Shown here: positions 29,655 to 40,800 of the stretch, one piece after another
How the letters are laid out: every line of letters starts with the position of its first letter
Position numbering within the stretch: the first letter of the stretch is position 1
Assembly: GCA_036785705.1 (NCBI GenBank)
Contig: JAWUZG010000297.1
Location: forward strand, 124,001-188,000
Reading direction: 5' to 3'
Source: Acanthornis magna
Lineage: Eukaryota; Chordata; Aves; Passeriformes; Acanthizidae
Length of the DNA: 64,000 nt
Position numbers and translations under genes: made by a program
The notes under the pieces: generated by a model
Seen by the model: only the letters and a program-made list of their open reading frames with translations
The model's database searches: none
What the model was told of the DNA's origin: nothing

Positions 29655-31055
29655 CCACAGTGTCGTGGGTTTGACCCTGGCTAAATGCCAGGCACCTACG
29701 ACGTTTGCTCTCTATGCTCTCTCCTGCTGCAGCTATGCAGAGGAGAGGGAAAATTAACACAAAACACTGGACTTATGAGTTGAGGTAAGACCACTGATAA
29801 GGTGACGCACTAGATTCAGGGCAAAAGCAGGCAGTAAAACTTAAAGTTGCAAAAAAAGTGATTTATTAGTCTAACAGAGTCGGAGGATAAATCAGAGGTA
29901 AAAATAAGCTCTCAAGACACCGTTTCTTCACTGACCCCCCTTCCCTCTTAAGGCACCGCTTCCCAGCTCACCCCCTCCCTCCTTTCCAACTAACCAACAA
30001 CTCCCAGGCAGGGGCAGGGTGTGGAGTTTTTTCCTTAAGTCAGTCCATCACAATTCTTCTACTACAGACAGTGTTTCTCTATTTGCCCCCTCCTTCCATT
30101 CAACCAACAGATCCGGGCTGGGGCAAGATATGTGGCTTTTCTTAGTCAGTCCAACGCCACAATTCTTCTGCTACAAACACTGTTTTTCTGCTCACCCCTC
30201 TCCCTATTAAGGCCATTTCTCAGCTCACCCCCTCCCTCCTTCTTTCTAACCAACAGCTCCGGGGTGGGGGCAGGGCATGGGGGTTTCCTTTGGTCAGGGT
30301 CAGTCCATCAGGGGAAAAGAATCCTCTACTTAGCCATGGGGGTCCCTCCCACGAGAGACAGTCCTCTGCGAACTTCTTTGGCGTGGGTCCAATCTCATGA
30401 GCAGCCCCGCCCGATTGCTGCTGTCCGAGATTCTCTCCAGGCTGCAAATTTCCAAGCCGAGGCCAGGCTGTTTCCATCCCGGGAGCAAGGCCTTTCTCTC
30501 TCCTGCAAGGCTTTTGCAACTCTCAGTCTCTGGGACTCCCACTGGATCACAGCTTCCTGCAGGCTTCCACCTGCTCCTCTGGCGTGGGCACCTCCCCACA
30601 GGCTGTGGGGGGTTCTCTGCATCCCCCTGGACCCCATGGGCTGCAGGGGGACCACCTGCTCCCCCATGGTCTTCACCACGGCTGGCAGAGGGTTTTCAGC
30701 TCCGGCGCCTGGAGCATCTCCTCCCCCACCTTCTCCACTGACCTTGGTGCCTCCATGTTGTTCTCCCTCACATATCTTTACCTCCTCCTCCTCCTTCCCT
30801 GGCTACAAAGAAGTGCGTGCTTACCCTGTTTTGATTTCTTCTTAAATATGTTTTCACAGAGGCGTAACTAACATCTCTAATTGGCCCAGGTTTGGCCAGC
30901 AGCATGTCCATCATCTTCAGAGCCATCAGAGATTGGCTCTGCTGGACATGATGGAGAAATTTCCAGAATCTTTACTCAGGACATGCAGGAGCCATCTTTG
31001 TACCCCACCCTATCCACTGGCAAAAACTGGGCCAGGCAAAACTACCACACCACAG
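29655..31055 (-). mobile_element. Solo ERV LTR, 1389 bp, with 6-bp target-site duplication
   Basis: The LTR runs from 29661 (TGTCGTGGG) to 31049 (CTACCACA), giving the TG...CA ends of retroviral LTRs. It is flanked by the identical hexamer CCACAG at 29655-29660 and 31050-31055. No internal gag/pol/env or second LTR is present, so it is a solo LTR left by LTR-LTR recombination. The sense strand is inferred as minus: AATAAA lies on that strand at 29862-29867, about 200 bp from the U5 end, and a GC-rich block at 30560-30780 matches the sense of the related LTR at 37971. A 6-bp duplication is typical of class II (beta-like, ERVK) insertions. Plus-strand reading frames through it are not genes. 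Confidence 0.92.
29955..30310 (-). repeat. Threefold internal repeat within the solo LTR
   Basis: Three imperfect copies of a roughly 110-130 bp unit follow one another. Each contains 'cagctcaccccctccctcc'-like sequence, then an 'aaccaac' step, a GGGGCAGG or GGGGCAAG step, and 'gtcagtcca'. They begin near 29960, 30085 and 30215. In the inferred sense orientation they lie toward the U5 side. Confidence 0.75.
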
Positions 31056-31089
31056 CTAATAAACCACAGCTAATAAACCACAGCTAACC
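31050..31089. repeat. 14-bp tandem repeat at the LTR integration site
   Basis: CCACAGCTAATAAA occurs twice exactly (31050-31063, 31064-31077), followed by a partial third copy (31078-31089). The target-site duplication hexamer of the LTR is the start of the first unit. Confidence 0.95.
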
Positions 31090-34000
31090 AGAGCTGTCTC
31101 TAATAAAGAGGTAAAGAAAAAATAAGGAAAAGTTATTTACTAGACATTTGTTTTAAATGAAATGAAACAGCAAACACTCAGGTTGACCAATTTTTCAAGC
31201 ATATTCATACACTTTCACAGCAGAAACTTATCTCTGTGTGTGTGCAGACTTAAACAATAAAAAAAACTTTTTTAGCTACAACAGGCTGCAAGAATAAGTC
31301 TTACCTTTTACAAATGAGGTTGTTCCTCGCTCCTATCCATTTCCACATGATGCTGTGGGGGATCCTAGCTGCATCACTGTGACCAGGCCACCTGACTTTT
31401 TGGGCTCACTTTGATTTCTCCTGCTCTCTCCACTCACAAAGGCTCTTTCACCACCAAGTGCTCTCTGGCCTGTTCTCATTTCTCTCTATACCCCTGAGCT
31501 TTTGCTTCCCAGTTTGCCAAGGATAGGGATGTCCACTGCTTATTTGTGAAATTTTCAAATCTGCACTTTCCTGTGCACATCAATGAGCAGCATTTAATTT
31601 TCTAGGGCTTCGCTGTTGCTGTGTCACACTGCACTCTCTGAACGATGGGATGGGCCACAAGTATCTACAGCTGTTCCACTTCTCCCAGGCTCCCTTCAAA
31701 TAATATTTTTATTGCTTTTATTTCTTGTTTCTCATCTTGTAAGTGGACTCTAAGCTTCTAACACAAGAAAGTTGTTCTTAAAGCCTGCTCCCTTTAAAGT
31801 ATCCAATCAAATTCAAAGTCTTGGGGCCAATTGCAAGCAGGGAGTTCAGCTTGTTGCTGATTTAAGATACTTAGCTCTATCACAAAACCAGGCAAGTTTA
31901 ACACCTGCATAACTTCACTGCAAAAATAGAGAACACCTGTGATTTCTCAGACAGCTAATGATGTAGGAAGGAGATTGCTGCAGTTTTCATTTTAAAAAAG
32001 TTAATCAGTCATCTATTTTCAACCTGGATATTTGGGACAAACAAAGACAGGTTTTAGGCATAGAGGGCACCACCTATTCTCCAAAATAATGGCCATGGTC
32101 AACCCTCCTGCCATGGCCAAGCCTTCAGCACTGATGGAGAAGCCTGTCTGTGCCATACAGCCATGAGGGAGATAGTTCTTCAGCAAGTTTATGAGCAACA
32201 TCAGCATCCCTTGCCCTCAGTGGGCAAGAAACGCTTATCCAATTTACCTCCTCCCCCCTCTAAAGCAACAGCACAAAATAAGCACATGAAGCCCTTTCAA
32301 ATAAAATAAAGTCCCTTAAAGTACACCTGCCTCTCCGGAAGAGTTGAAAGAGCAAATCGCATTAGTGAGGGTATCAGTTGCCTGAAGCAAGATTAGTCAC
32401 AATTGAGAGCCACGAGAGATGCACTGTGCTTCTCAAACAACCCTGGAGAGCAGCAGACATGGCACAGGCACAGCAGCTGACAGAAAACAGCACCTGGAGG
32501 TCAGCTGGGGCACTCAACACTCTCAAGTGGAGGTGGAAGTTCCGGCTCACACTGCAGCATCTGGCCCCTAAGGTGTTCCTCAAAGTTTTCAAGTGCTGCA
32601 ACAAGAAGAAATTAAGAACCTCTGAAGTAAAAGAAGGCCTCTGAATAAGGCTGTCGCCCCTCACCTCCCACACAGCAGGAGAGCACTGTTAGAAATAGAT
32701 CTTAATATCGATGAGCCTCTGTGTGTCTGGCTGCTCTGGTCACAGGAATTCAAATTTGTTTGATGTTTTAATGGCTTTGACAATGTAGCAACACTTCAGA
32801 TATTGACCCCACTGTATAATCTCAACTGAACTCCTGAACCATGCAAATATGAACACTAACACAACCAGAAGTTATTTTTTATTTTATAGCCACCACATTT
32901 TATTGCCACACCCTCCTAGACATCCTGTAAAATTAGACACTGTGTAACAGAGGCCATGACATGATATTTCCTGGTCTCTCAATGCCTGCATGTATGCATA
33001 TGCTGGGTGAAGTAGAGAGGGAGATAAGGGAATTCTTCAGATGCATTATAAATTACACTTGAGTAACAAGGCAAGGATGAAAGTAAATTCTGCCAAAACT
33101 TACACAGATGTGTATAGATACCATTTAAAATATTCTAGTGGTATTATCTTCCATATTTTAATACTCCCCCAGTTAACCGAGCAGATGACTCCTTTATCTC
33201 ACAGTTGACAACTGAAGGTGCTTCATGAATGACAATTTTGAGAAAAAAGATGAATTATAGCTGAAACAGTATCTGAAACAGTATGCCCCAATCCAAAAAA
33301 TATTAGCTGACTTTTCACTGCTGGCAATTATAGTTTTAAGAGAGTTCTAAAATCAGTTCCTATAATTTCTTATTATAAGGGGGAAAACAAAATCAATCAA
33401 GAGTGTTTATCCTGCTTTGCTTGTGGGGGTGGGGGGGAATATTACACAGTGGTGTTGACTGGCTTGTAGTCAATTCGATATAACTTTACTATGGCAACAG
33501 TTGCATCACTTCATATCATGCAGTCTCAGATGAAAAAATTAAACCAGCACCTCCTCCCTTTATTCTTTCACTTTGATCTTCCTTGAGGTGGACTTAAAAG
33601 GCTCTGCTTCCCAGATTTCCATGCCAGTGAGCCTCTGCTTATAAGATTTCTAACTGATTGAGCAGATTTTTCCTATTTACAAATTATCCAGTAAAAGCAT
33701 TTTGCTCTGAAAGCTCCTTTGTGCTACATGGTACATCCAGCTCTTAGGGGGCTAATGCATGAAATGGATCACTGGGTTGAAAATAGCAATCACCGTTAAA
33801 AAAATGGGGTACCAGGAGAATTAGGCACAACATAATATTGTAACCACTGAGAATTCTCAACAGTAAAATAAAGCCTTATACTCCCAGCATTTTCATTAGT
33901 TTTCCAGTAGTGCTGGACGCAGTGTGAATTACAATGAGCAAGAAAGCAGTGGTTGCTCTCTTTAAAGAACATGCACTGTATAGGGGGAAGTCATTTCTTC

Positions 34001-34388
34001 AGATCATACTGGGCTGGTTATTGGTTTGTATATGCTGGTATGCATTTTAGCACTTAGAAATTATATTTCTCTCCTTTACTAGATTCTGCATATATAGCCT
34101 GAAAAACAATATGTGTTTAGAAGCTCTCAGAATGAATCTCATTGTAAGGTAAATATTTGTTTAGAAGTATGAATAGTGATAGAAATCTGTAGAAAGAACA
34201 TTCTGCACCAAATCTTTCATTGAGAGAATGTTTTTTTAAGTCTGGACAGGATGTGCTGTGTTTTCATAAAAACAACTGCAGAAGATAACATTATGATGAC
34301 TAAAAGCCAAAATGACAAAAATTGAGGTTGATATAAGCTTCTACTACAGAATGTTGGTCTGCTATTAGTGATGTTAGCTATTCATATA
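31090..34388. other. Gene-free stretch between LTR and AT-rich repeat
   Basis: No transposon or exon recognised. A plus-strand 88-codon frame at 32378-32644 has no recognisable family and no splice context. Confidence 0.55.
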
Positions 34389-34502
34389 ATAGCTATATAT
34401 TATATATATTATATATTATATTAATTATATTAATATATATATATTATATATATATATTATATATTCATATAATAGCTATATTATATAATAGTTAGCTATT
34501 CA
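34389..34502. repeat. (TA)n-rich tract with inverted symmetry
   Basis: About 110 bp, almost wholly A and T, dominated by TATATAT runs. 'ttcatataatagctata' occurs on both sides of the TA core, and GTTAGCTATTCAT is repeated at its two edges. It could extrude as a cruciform and is likely to be length-variable. Confidence 0.9.
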
Positions 34503-35289
34503 TCAGAAGAAAAAAAGAAAAACATTAAAAAACAAACAACCAAAAAAAGCTGCAGGAATAAACTCATTTGGGCAAATAGAGCATGTATTTGATGTGGTTT
34601 AGTCCTGTCCCACTCCAAAGCATTACTAAAAATACCAACATATTAAAATACTAACAATTATATTGGAAAAGATGCCAACAAGCTTATGTGTACAGAACTA
34701 CTATTTTCTCTGAAACCACTACTTATAAAGCTCTCTAAGAATTAAGCATATGATCTGTATTGAAAGGAAGGTATGAGTTGATTCAGGCCTTAGCTCAAAC
34801 CTTCCAAATACTTATTTGGGGAATCTATAAGTATGGGTTAAAAAAACCCCAAAGATGTGCTCTCTGACCATCTGTTGAGCATAGATCTCTGTTTTCAGCT
34901 GCATGATAATATTTGGAAGACCAAGCTCAGACCAACCTGCACACCCATGGAAAACCAGAGCTTCTCATTCTAGAGAGCCCAACCAGCCTCGACAACATTG
35001 TACAGAGCCTGCAATATGCTCTGTATCACAACATGCTCCTCCACTGGGAGGACTCTGGTATGAATTCAGGGACATGTGCCACATGCAGAAGTTCGTAGCA
35101 AGGAAACTTTCTCAGAGCCTAACTTCATGCAAGTCCCTTCACCTCAGAAAGTCTGAAAAAGTGCTGAAAACCAGCTGCTTACCTCCTAAGCAATTACCCA
35201 CCCTACATGGTATGGACAGTTCGCATCTTTTGCACACAGTGAATTCCAATGCAATTCACAAAAACATTGAAGACGGCTGGAGAGAGCTT
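34503..35289. other. Unassigned non-coding stretch
   Basis: No recognised element. A 137-codon plus-strand frame (34903-35316) runs into the CR1 fragment and shows no domain, so I do not call it a gene. Confidence 0.5.
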
Positions 35290-35625
35290 CTGCCCCTGCT
35301 CAGACAGGCTGCCTAGAGCAGGCTGCCCAGGACCGTGCCCCATCAGGTCTTGAGTATCTCCACAGATGGAGACTTTATACAACCTTTTCCAGTAGCTGAT
35401 CACCCTAAGAGAGAAAAAGCTTTTTCTTTTGTTCGGATGGAACTTCATGGGGTTTTTATTTCTGCCCATTGCCTCCTGTACCATCAGTGGGCACTGCTGA
35501 GAAGAGTATAGCTCCACCATTTTCATTCTCTCTAATTAGGTATTTATACACAGTGATAAAATTGCCCCTGAGCCTTCCTGTCTCCAGGCTCAACACATAG
35601 CTCGGTCAGCGGAACGTTTTTTGGA
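35290..35625 (-). mobile_element. CR1 LINE fragment (3' region)
   Basis: The plus strand shows CR1 tail blocks in reverse complement: 'gagcaggctgcccaggacc', 'ttgagtatctccacagatgg', 'gtcggatggaacttcat'-like, 'tgcccattgcctcctgtacc' and 'gggcactgctgagaagagt'. The copy is old, and the extreme 3' terminus is not obvious, so it is truncated or diverged at both ends. Confidence 0.9.
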
Positions 35626-36644
35626 TTGTTTTTTCAAATTTCAACATTACATCCTACGTTCTCTCATTATCCACCTTCTTTTGATGTGGCATTGCCTTGC
35701 CCTCAGGAGAAGCAAGGTGGTTTTTTGTTTGCTTTTTAAGGAATGGATTTTTAAAAATTGGGGGGGTTTGCACTACTTAAAGGGAAAGACTTGTCTTTAA
35801 ACAACTATGATAATGACAGAAGACTCTAAATCATGCAATTAACAAGTATTAAAGCTTTTTCCTTAACAAATAATCTGATATTGCTCTCTTGAGGATTGCT
35901 TCTTCTTTTTATCCCCCAAATGCAAACAGCAAGCTGTTTACAAAGTCATTAAGACTAAATATTTTCTGAAAAAAAAAAAAAAAAAAAAATTCAACAAGTA
36001 ATAATCAGCTTTGGTGCTGTTTTCTGGGTTAGAGCACATACCTCTAGATACCAAAATTTTGTTGGACTTCAGTGGCAATGAAAGGTCTGGAATGCGATGT
36101 GTAGAGCATTTGCTCTATTTTTGGGGGGATAACCAATATCATGCAGCCCCTCTGCACAAGGGACAAGCAAGGATAGGTGAGGCAGGGAATGGACACCATA
36201 TGCTCTATCATATCTGATACAAGTTACTCCCCTTACAGGATAGCAAAGGACAAGACCACCAGTTAAATCAATGGTGGCTTCAAATCACATCAGAGACTGA
36301 AATGTTATAATTTATGGCTTAAACGTCTTCATGAAGGACTTTTGCCTATTGTAGCAAAACTGTACAAAAGCCGCAGAGCAAACCACCAAAACCCTGAATG
36401 GAGCCCTGAACTGTGTGCTGATGGAGATAAGATAAAGTAAAAACTCCGGGCTGGAGGAAAAGAATACATTCACAGAGGGGTCAAGCTTAGCACCTTTGGG
36501 GTAGAGACCATAGCCCCAGGGCTATCAGCTGCCAGGCCAGCACAGACCCTGACACCAAAGGGTGGGGGGAAGAGAGGTTTTGGATGTGTGGTGAAAAAGC
36601 CTCTGGTCCAAGGCTGTGCAGACAGAGGAGCCCAACTGCCCTAC
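35626..36644. other. Non-coding stretch with a poly-A run
   Basis: No gene recognised. Holds about 20 uninterrupted A near 35970-35989 and a short poly-G run near 35761. Confidence 0.55.
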
Positions 36645-36802
36645 TCTCCCTTCTTTCTTTCTTTTTCTTTCTTTCTTTCTCTCTCTTTCTCTCTCTCTTT
36701 CTTTCTTCTCTTTCTTCTCTTCTCTTTCTATCTTTCCCTCTTTCTTTTTCTCTTTCTTTCCTTCCTTCTTCCTTTCCTTCTTCCTTTCCTTCTTTCTCTT
36801 TG
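36645..36802. repeat. Polypyrimidine (TTTC/TTCC/TC)n microsatellite
   Basis: About 155 bp of almost pure C/T on the plus strand, mixing TTTC, CTCT and TTCC units. The mirror-symmetric purine/pyrimidine composition is the kind that can form triplex (H-DNA). Frames through it give only Ser/Phe/Leu or Lys/Glu/Arg peptides. Confidence 0.95.
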
Positions 36803-37696
36803 CCTTTTTTACTGTTACATAAAATATATCGATTCTTTGGCAGCAACATCTAACCTCGTTTGGTTTTAACCTTTTTTTTTTTTTGCTATATTTCAAACCT
36901 TTCTGGGTTCAATCCATTTTATTCACAGAGATCTAGCTATCTTTGCTCTTCTGTGTTTAAACCCATCTGTAACACATCATGACATAAAAATCATCACATC
37001 ATCAGTAACAACTCACCCTATCATGAAATAAAGCTCTGATGCAGTTCAATCACTGGGTTTACTACATCAGATCTTTATTTCATGAGGAAGATTTGTGTGA
37101 ATGAAGTCATTTTTCCGACGCAGATTGTCTGGACTGAACAAGGAGGACATGTCCCATCTGTGAGGTTTGTCCCACCTCCCAGAGCACTGGAAAGCCCAAG
37201 GCCGTTCCCTGCTAAGTTGACAGCAGGTTTCTGGCTTCTGAGGCCTTTTCTCACATGCATTCACTGACATCTCTGGTGCTAAAAGCAGTCCACACTCCAG
37301 CCTTTTCCAGCACTGGCACTCCCCAACCAACCTATCCCAACAGTGATACTGCTGAGGAAGCTCACGCAAACATTATAACTGTGAGACCTTCAGCTTCCTG
37401 CCAAAGGCAGTGATGGGTTTAAAACACTCCTGACAGGGAGTCAGGGGAGTGTTTCCCTGACAGCAACAGGGAAAGGTTGAAAACCTTTGTTTTCCTAACA
37501 GATCTGGATAAAATCAGCCAAACTACAATAAAATAAGGACAGAGGAAGTACCCACAGCTGACATGCTAATAAAAATTCTCTTTGAGAATAAAGACTTCCA
37601 GCGTACACAAGAAAGCAATCCTGAAGTACAAGCAATCCACTGTACTTTAACTTCAGTTGCTCTCCACACCTCAGAAAAACAATTTTAAGACCTTAC
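36803..37696. other. FBXO15: Non-coding stretch 3' of the last located FBXO15 exon
   Basis: The final FBXO15 exon would be expected on the minus strand somewhere left of 37697, but I see no sequence resembling the family's C-terminus here. A 100-codon minus-strand frame (37067-37369) ends within an AATAAA and shows no similarity. Two AATAAA motifs also occur on the plus strand near 37026. Confidence 0.45.
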
Positions 37697-37899
37697 CCTA
37701 GAACTCTCTGCATGGAAGTAAGACAGTGTCTTGGTACCACACAACTCCAGCAAACAGGCTAAGAAAGCATCACTTTTTCCTTGAAACACCTGAAGACCGC
37801 AGGGCAGAAACACAACAGTGTCACAGCTGTCATGTTTCCAATGCACGTTTACAAGTTTCACTGTCCTGGAGCAAGGCATGTCAGGCGAGTAGAGCCACT
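37697..37899 (-). CDS. FBXO15: FBXO15 exon 9
   Basis: 203 nt with acceptor AAAATCCAG and donor AGG|GTAAGG. The phase fits exon 8. It encodes a segment beginning EWLYSPDMPCSRTVKLVNVH and ending at ESSR. The VKLVNVHWK part lines up with human HVKLIVIHLK; the remainder is more diverged. The exon ends at phase 0, so one more exon must follow for the C-terminus. Confidence 0.75.
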
Positions 37900-40800
37900 C
37901 TGGATTTTTCAGGACAAGGATCCTAACATGCTTCATTCTGGTAGAGAATCACAGCAGGCCTTTGTAACTGTGTTGGGTTTGTGTGACCAGGTTTTGATAG
38001 CAGAGGGGCTACAAGGACAGCTTCTGTGAGAAGCTGACAGAAGCTTCCCCTATGCTGAACACTGCAAATGCCAGCTCCAAAAATCCACCATTGGCCAAGG
38101 CCAAGCCCATCAGCAATGGTGGTAGTGCCTCTGGGATAACAGATTTAAGAAGGGGGGTAAAAAAACCTGCACAATTGCAGCCAGACAAAGGCGTAAGAAC
38201 GAGAGAAACAGCCCTGCAGACACTCGGGTCAGTGAAAAAAGAGGCACCGGAGTAGAGATTCCCCTGCATCTCATGGTGAGGCTGGCTGTCCCCCTGCAGC
38301 CCATGGAGGTCTATGCTGGAGGTCTATCCATCTTAAAGTTCTTAAAGTTCACAGTAACTTCTACAAATATATTTATATATTTAATCTGTCAGTGCACCCA
38401 AAGTATACTCGAGGAGAATTCTACTGAAACAAGCCTCCAAAACGTATGAGGACAAATTGTCTCTCCTTCATAAAATACAAGTGGAAGAAACATCAACCTG
38501 CACCAAAACCTGTGCCACTGCATTATTAATGCTGCAGTGAAGCAAAAGAAAAGACCCTGACAATCTGCAGAATTTGTGTCCCAGGCCTGACGCTGTCAAT
38601 ATGACAGAGCAGGCTGAGCACACCACACAAATTGCCATGCAGATATCAATGAAGCCACACAACAAACAGAGAGATCACTTACTCTTAAAATTCCAATTCA
38701 GTTTCTCCCCTTAAAACAGAGACGCTGGATATAAGAAGGAAAGACACAGCAGCAGGGATCATTTCTAAAGCAGACATTATTGTTCCATCAACTTTACCTT
38801 TTCTGCAGAAGTGGCCATTGAATGTTCCACACAGGTACCTGCAGCTTCTGCCATGCAGATCCAGGTGCAGGCTGTAGTGATGGAGTCCACAGTCTGGGTC
38901 AGTATCATCCAGTAAAGGTCCATTAGGTGGAGGGGTGGATTGGCTTGAAAAAAAAATAGAATTTAGCAACGGGGATGGCTTAATAGAAAGAAATTAAATA
39001 CATGGCTGTACATGATCATCTTGAGAGAGTTTTGAAATCAAACATCTCTAGTTCCTCATGCTTCTTTTCAGCTAATACAGTGTCTAATACTGCTGATCAG
39101 CTGCTTGGCCTAGCCAAAGGCAGAAAATATGGCAGTCAGCTTTAAAAGGCACATCTGTTAAACTTCAAAACATGGACTTGTCTACGAAAAAGAAAAAAGC
39201 ATCAGCTTAACTACAAATCTAAAAGCCCACTAGCTAGAAACTTCTCTGAAACAGCAATTATTGGAATAATTTTGTTTGTGCCTAAGTAAATGAGTAACTA
39301 CCACACACAAATGACCTGAAGAGACCAAATGCCAGAGGCAACTGCACAGCTTCTACAAAGGATCCAAGTGGGCACTAAGGGAGATTGTGTAAAATCTCAC
39401 CTTCTGTGGCAGAAGAGCCACACTAAGTTACCATGGGCACTTAAGACTACTGGTTAGATACAACAATATCTGACCAGAAAGCTGAGGGGAAAATAAATTC
39501 CCCAAATAATGTTCTAAAGCTAAAAAACTCCATCTTTTGAAACAGCTTACAGTGTATAAACAAGTATTGTATTATATTATATACTGCAATATACACATAT
39601 ACAAACACATCATAGGAAATCCAGCTAGGTTCTCAATAGGACTGAAAGATAAAGTCTAACTTTCTCAATACTGCAAGTATTACTACAGTTGTATAACTAA
39701 ATTATCTCCTTAATAGCGTAACAATGGCAATATCGTAGCATGAAAATGCTTCTACACTTTTGTATATCGTTACTGTAACTTGTTTATATTAAACAAGAAT
39801 AGTTAATTACTGCCTAAATATAAACCTCTAACAGCAGTCAATTTTAACTGTGAAACTCAAAGCTTTATTCAAAAGGTTATCTTTATTACCCACAAAGGAA
39901 AACCAAGCTTACACAACAGCAGAACCCAGAATGCTTCTCTCAAGAAGTTGATTATAACGAAGACTCGCCATAACAAAAGCAATTTCATTTGTATCCTGAA
40001 AAATTAATTAAAGTAGATGTATTTTTATGTGGAAATTCTTTTTTTCAGAGGGTCTTTCCAAGCATTAAAATTCATAGATAAATGCTGCTGCTTATTACTC
40101 TGCCAGTTACTGTAATAATGTTAGTAATGCCTTGCTCTAACATTTGGACTCCTAAAACCTTTAGTGTCTTTTCACAAGAGTACAGAAAAAAGATTAGAGC
40201 ATTTCTATCTTATGGAGAAAGAGAGGGAAACTAGCTATGCCAGGGCAAAAGTTATGAGAGCAATCCAAGAATTGTACTTCCCTAACTTCTACTTTCCACT
40301 TTAAAATAGGTACCTAAACAGAATCAAACAGCACTTACTCCCAACTACTGAAGCATCAAGTTTATTTTCATAGGTAAGGAACTATTTGCAAAGAGGGCTA
40401 ACATCAGTGAGGGGTACAGAATTACTCAAGAGAAATGGTGAATTGCAAAATAAAACCTTGGATGTCTTCACCAGATTATGTGCTCCTGGGAAAACATTAG
40501 GAACATAACCTTCTATAGATGCCTAAAGAAAACATAAATGTGAAAACTAAATAGAGACAGAGGTATGTATTTACTTCAAGAACACAGAATGCTAGGAAGT
40601 CAGCTTTTTTTCTTTAAATGTATTTTTTAAGTCATACATTTACAAACACCTAAGTCAATAGGAAAATTATTCACTGCCAGAAGTCTATTACTCTCCTGAA
40701 ATGTGGGCGACTACTGTTTTCATCTCTCTGCGTTACCAGAAAATGACATCCCCTAATCAAACTTTTGGCTTCTTAACTACTTCTATATTTTCATAGTACA

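Noticed and set aside
30132..30845. 237-codon plus-strand open frame, plus several overlapping ones
   Set aside because: It lies entirely inside the solo LTR; GC-rich repeat composition.
34903..35316. 137-codon plus-strand frame
   Set aside because: Its 3' part is antisense CR1; the rest is unrecognised.
37067..37369. 100-codon minus-strand frame considered as the last FBXO15 exon
   Set aside because: No similarity to the family's C-terminus, and its stop lies within an AATAAA.
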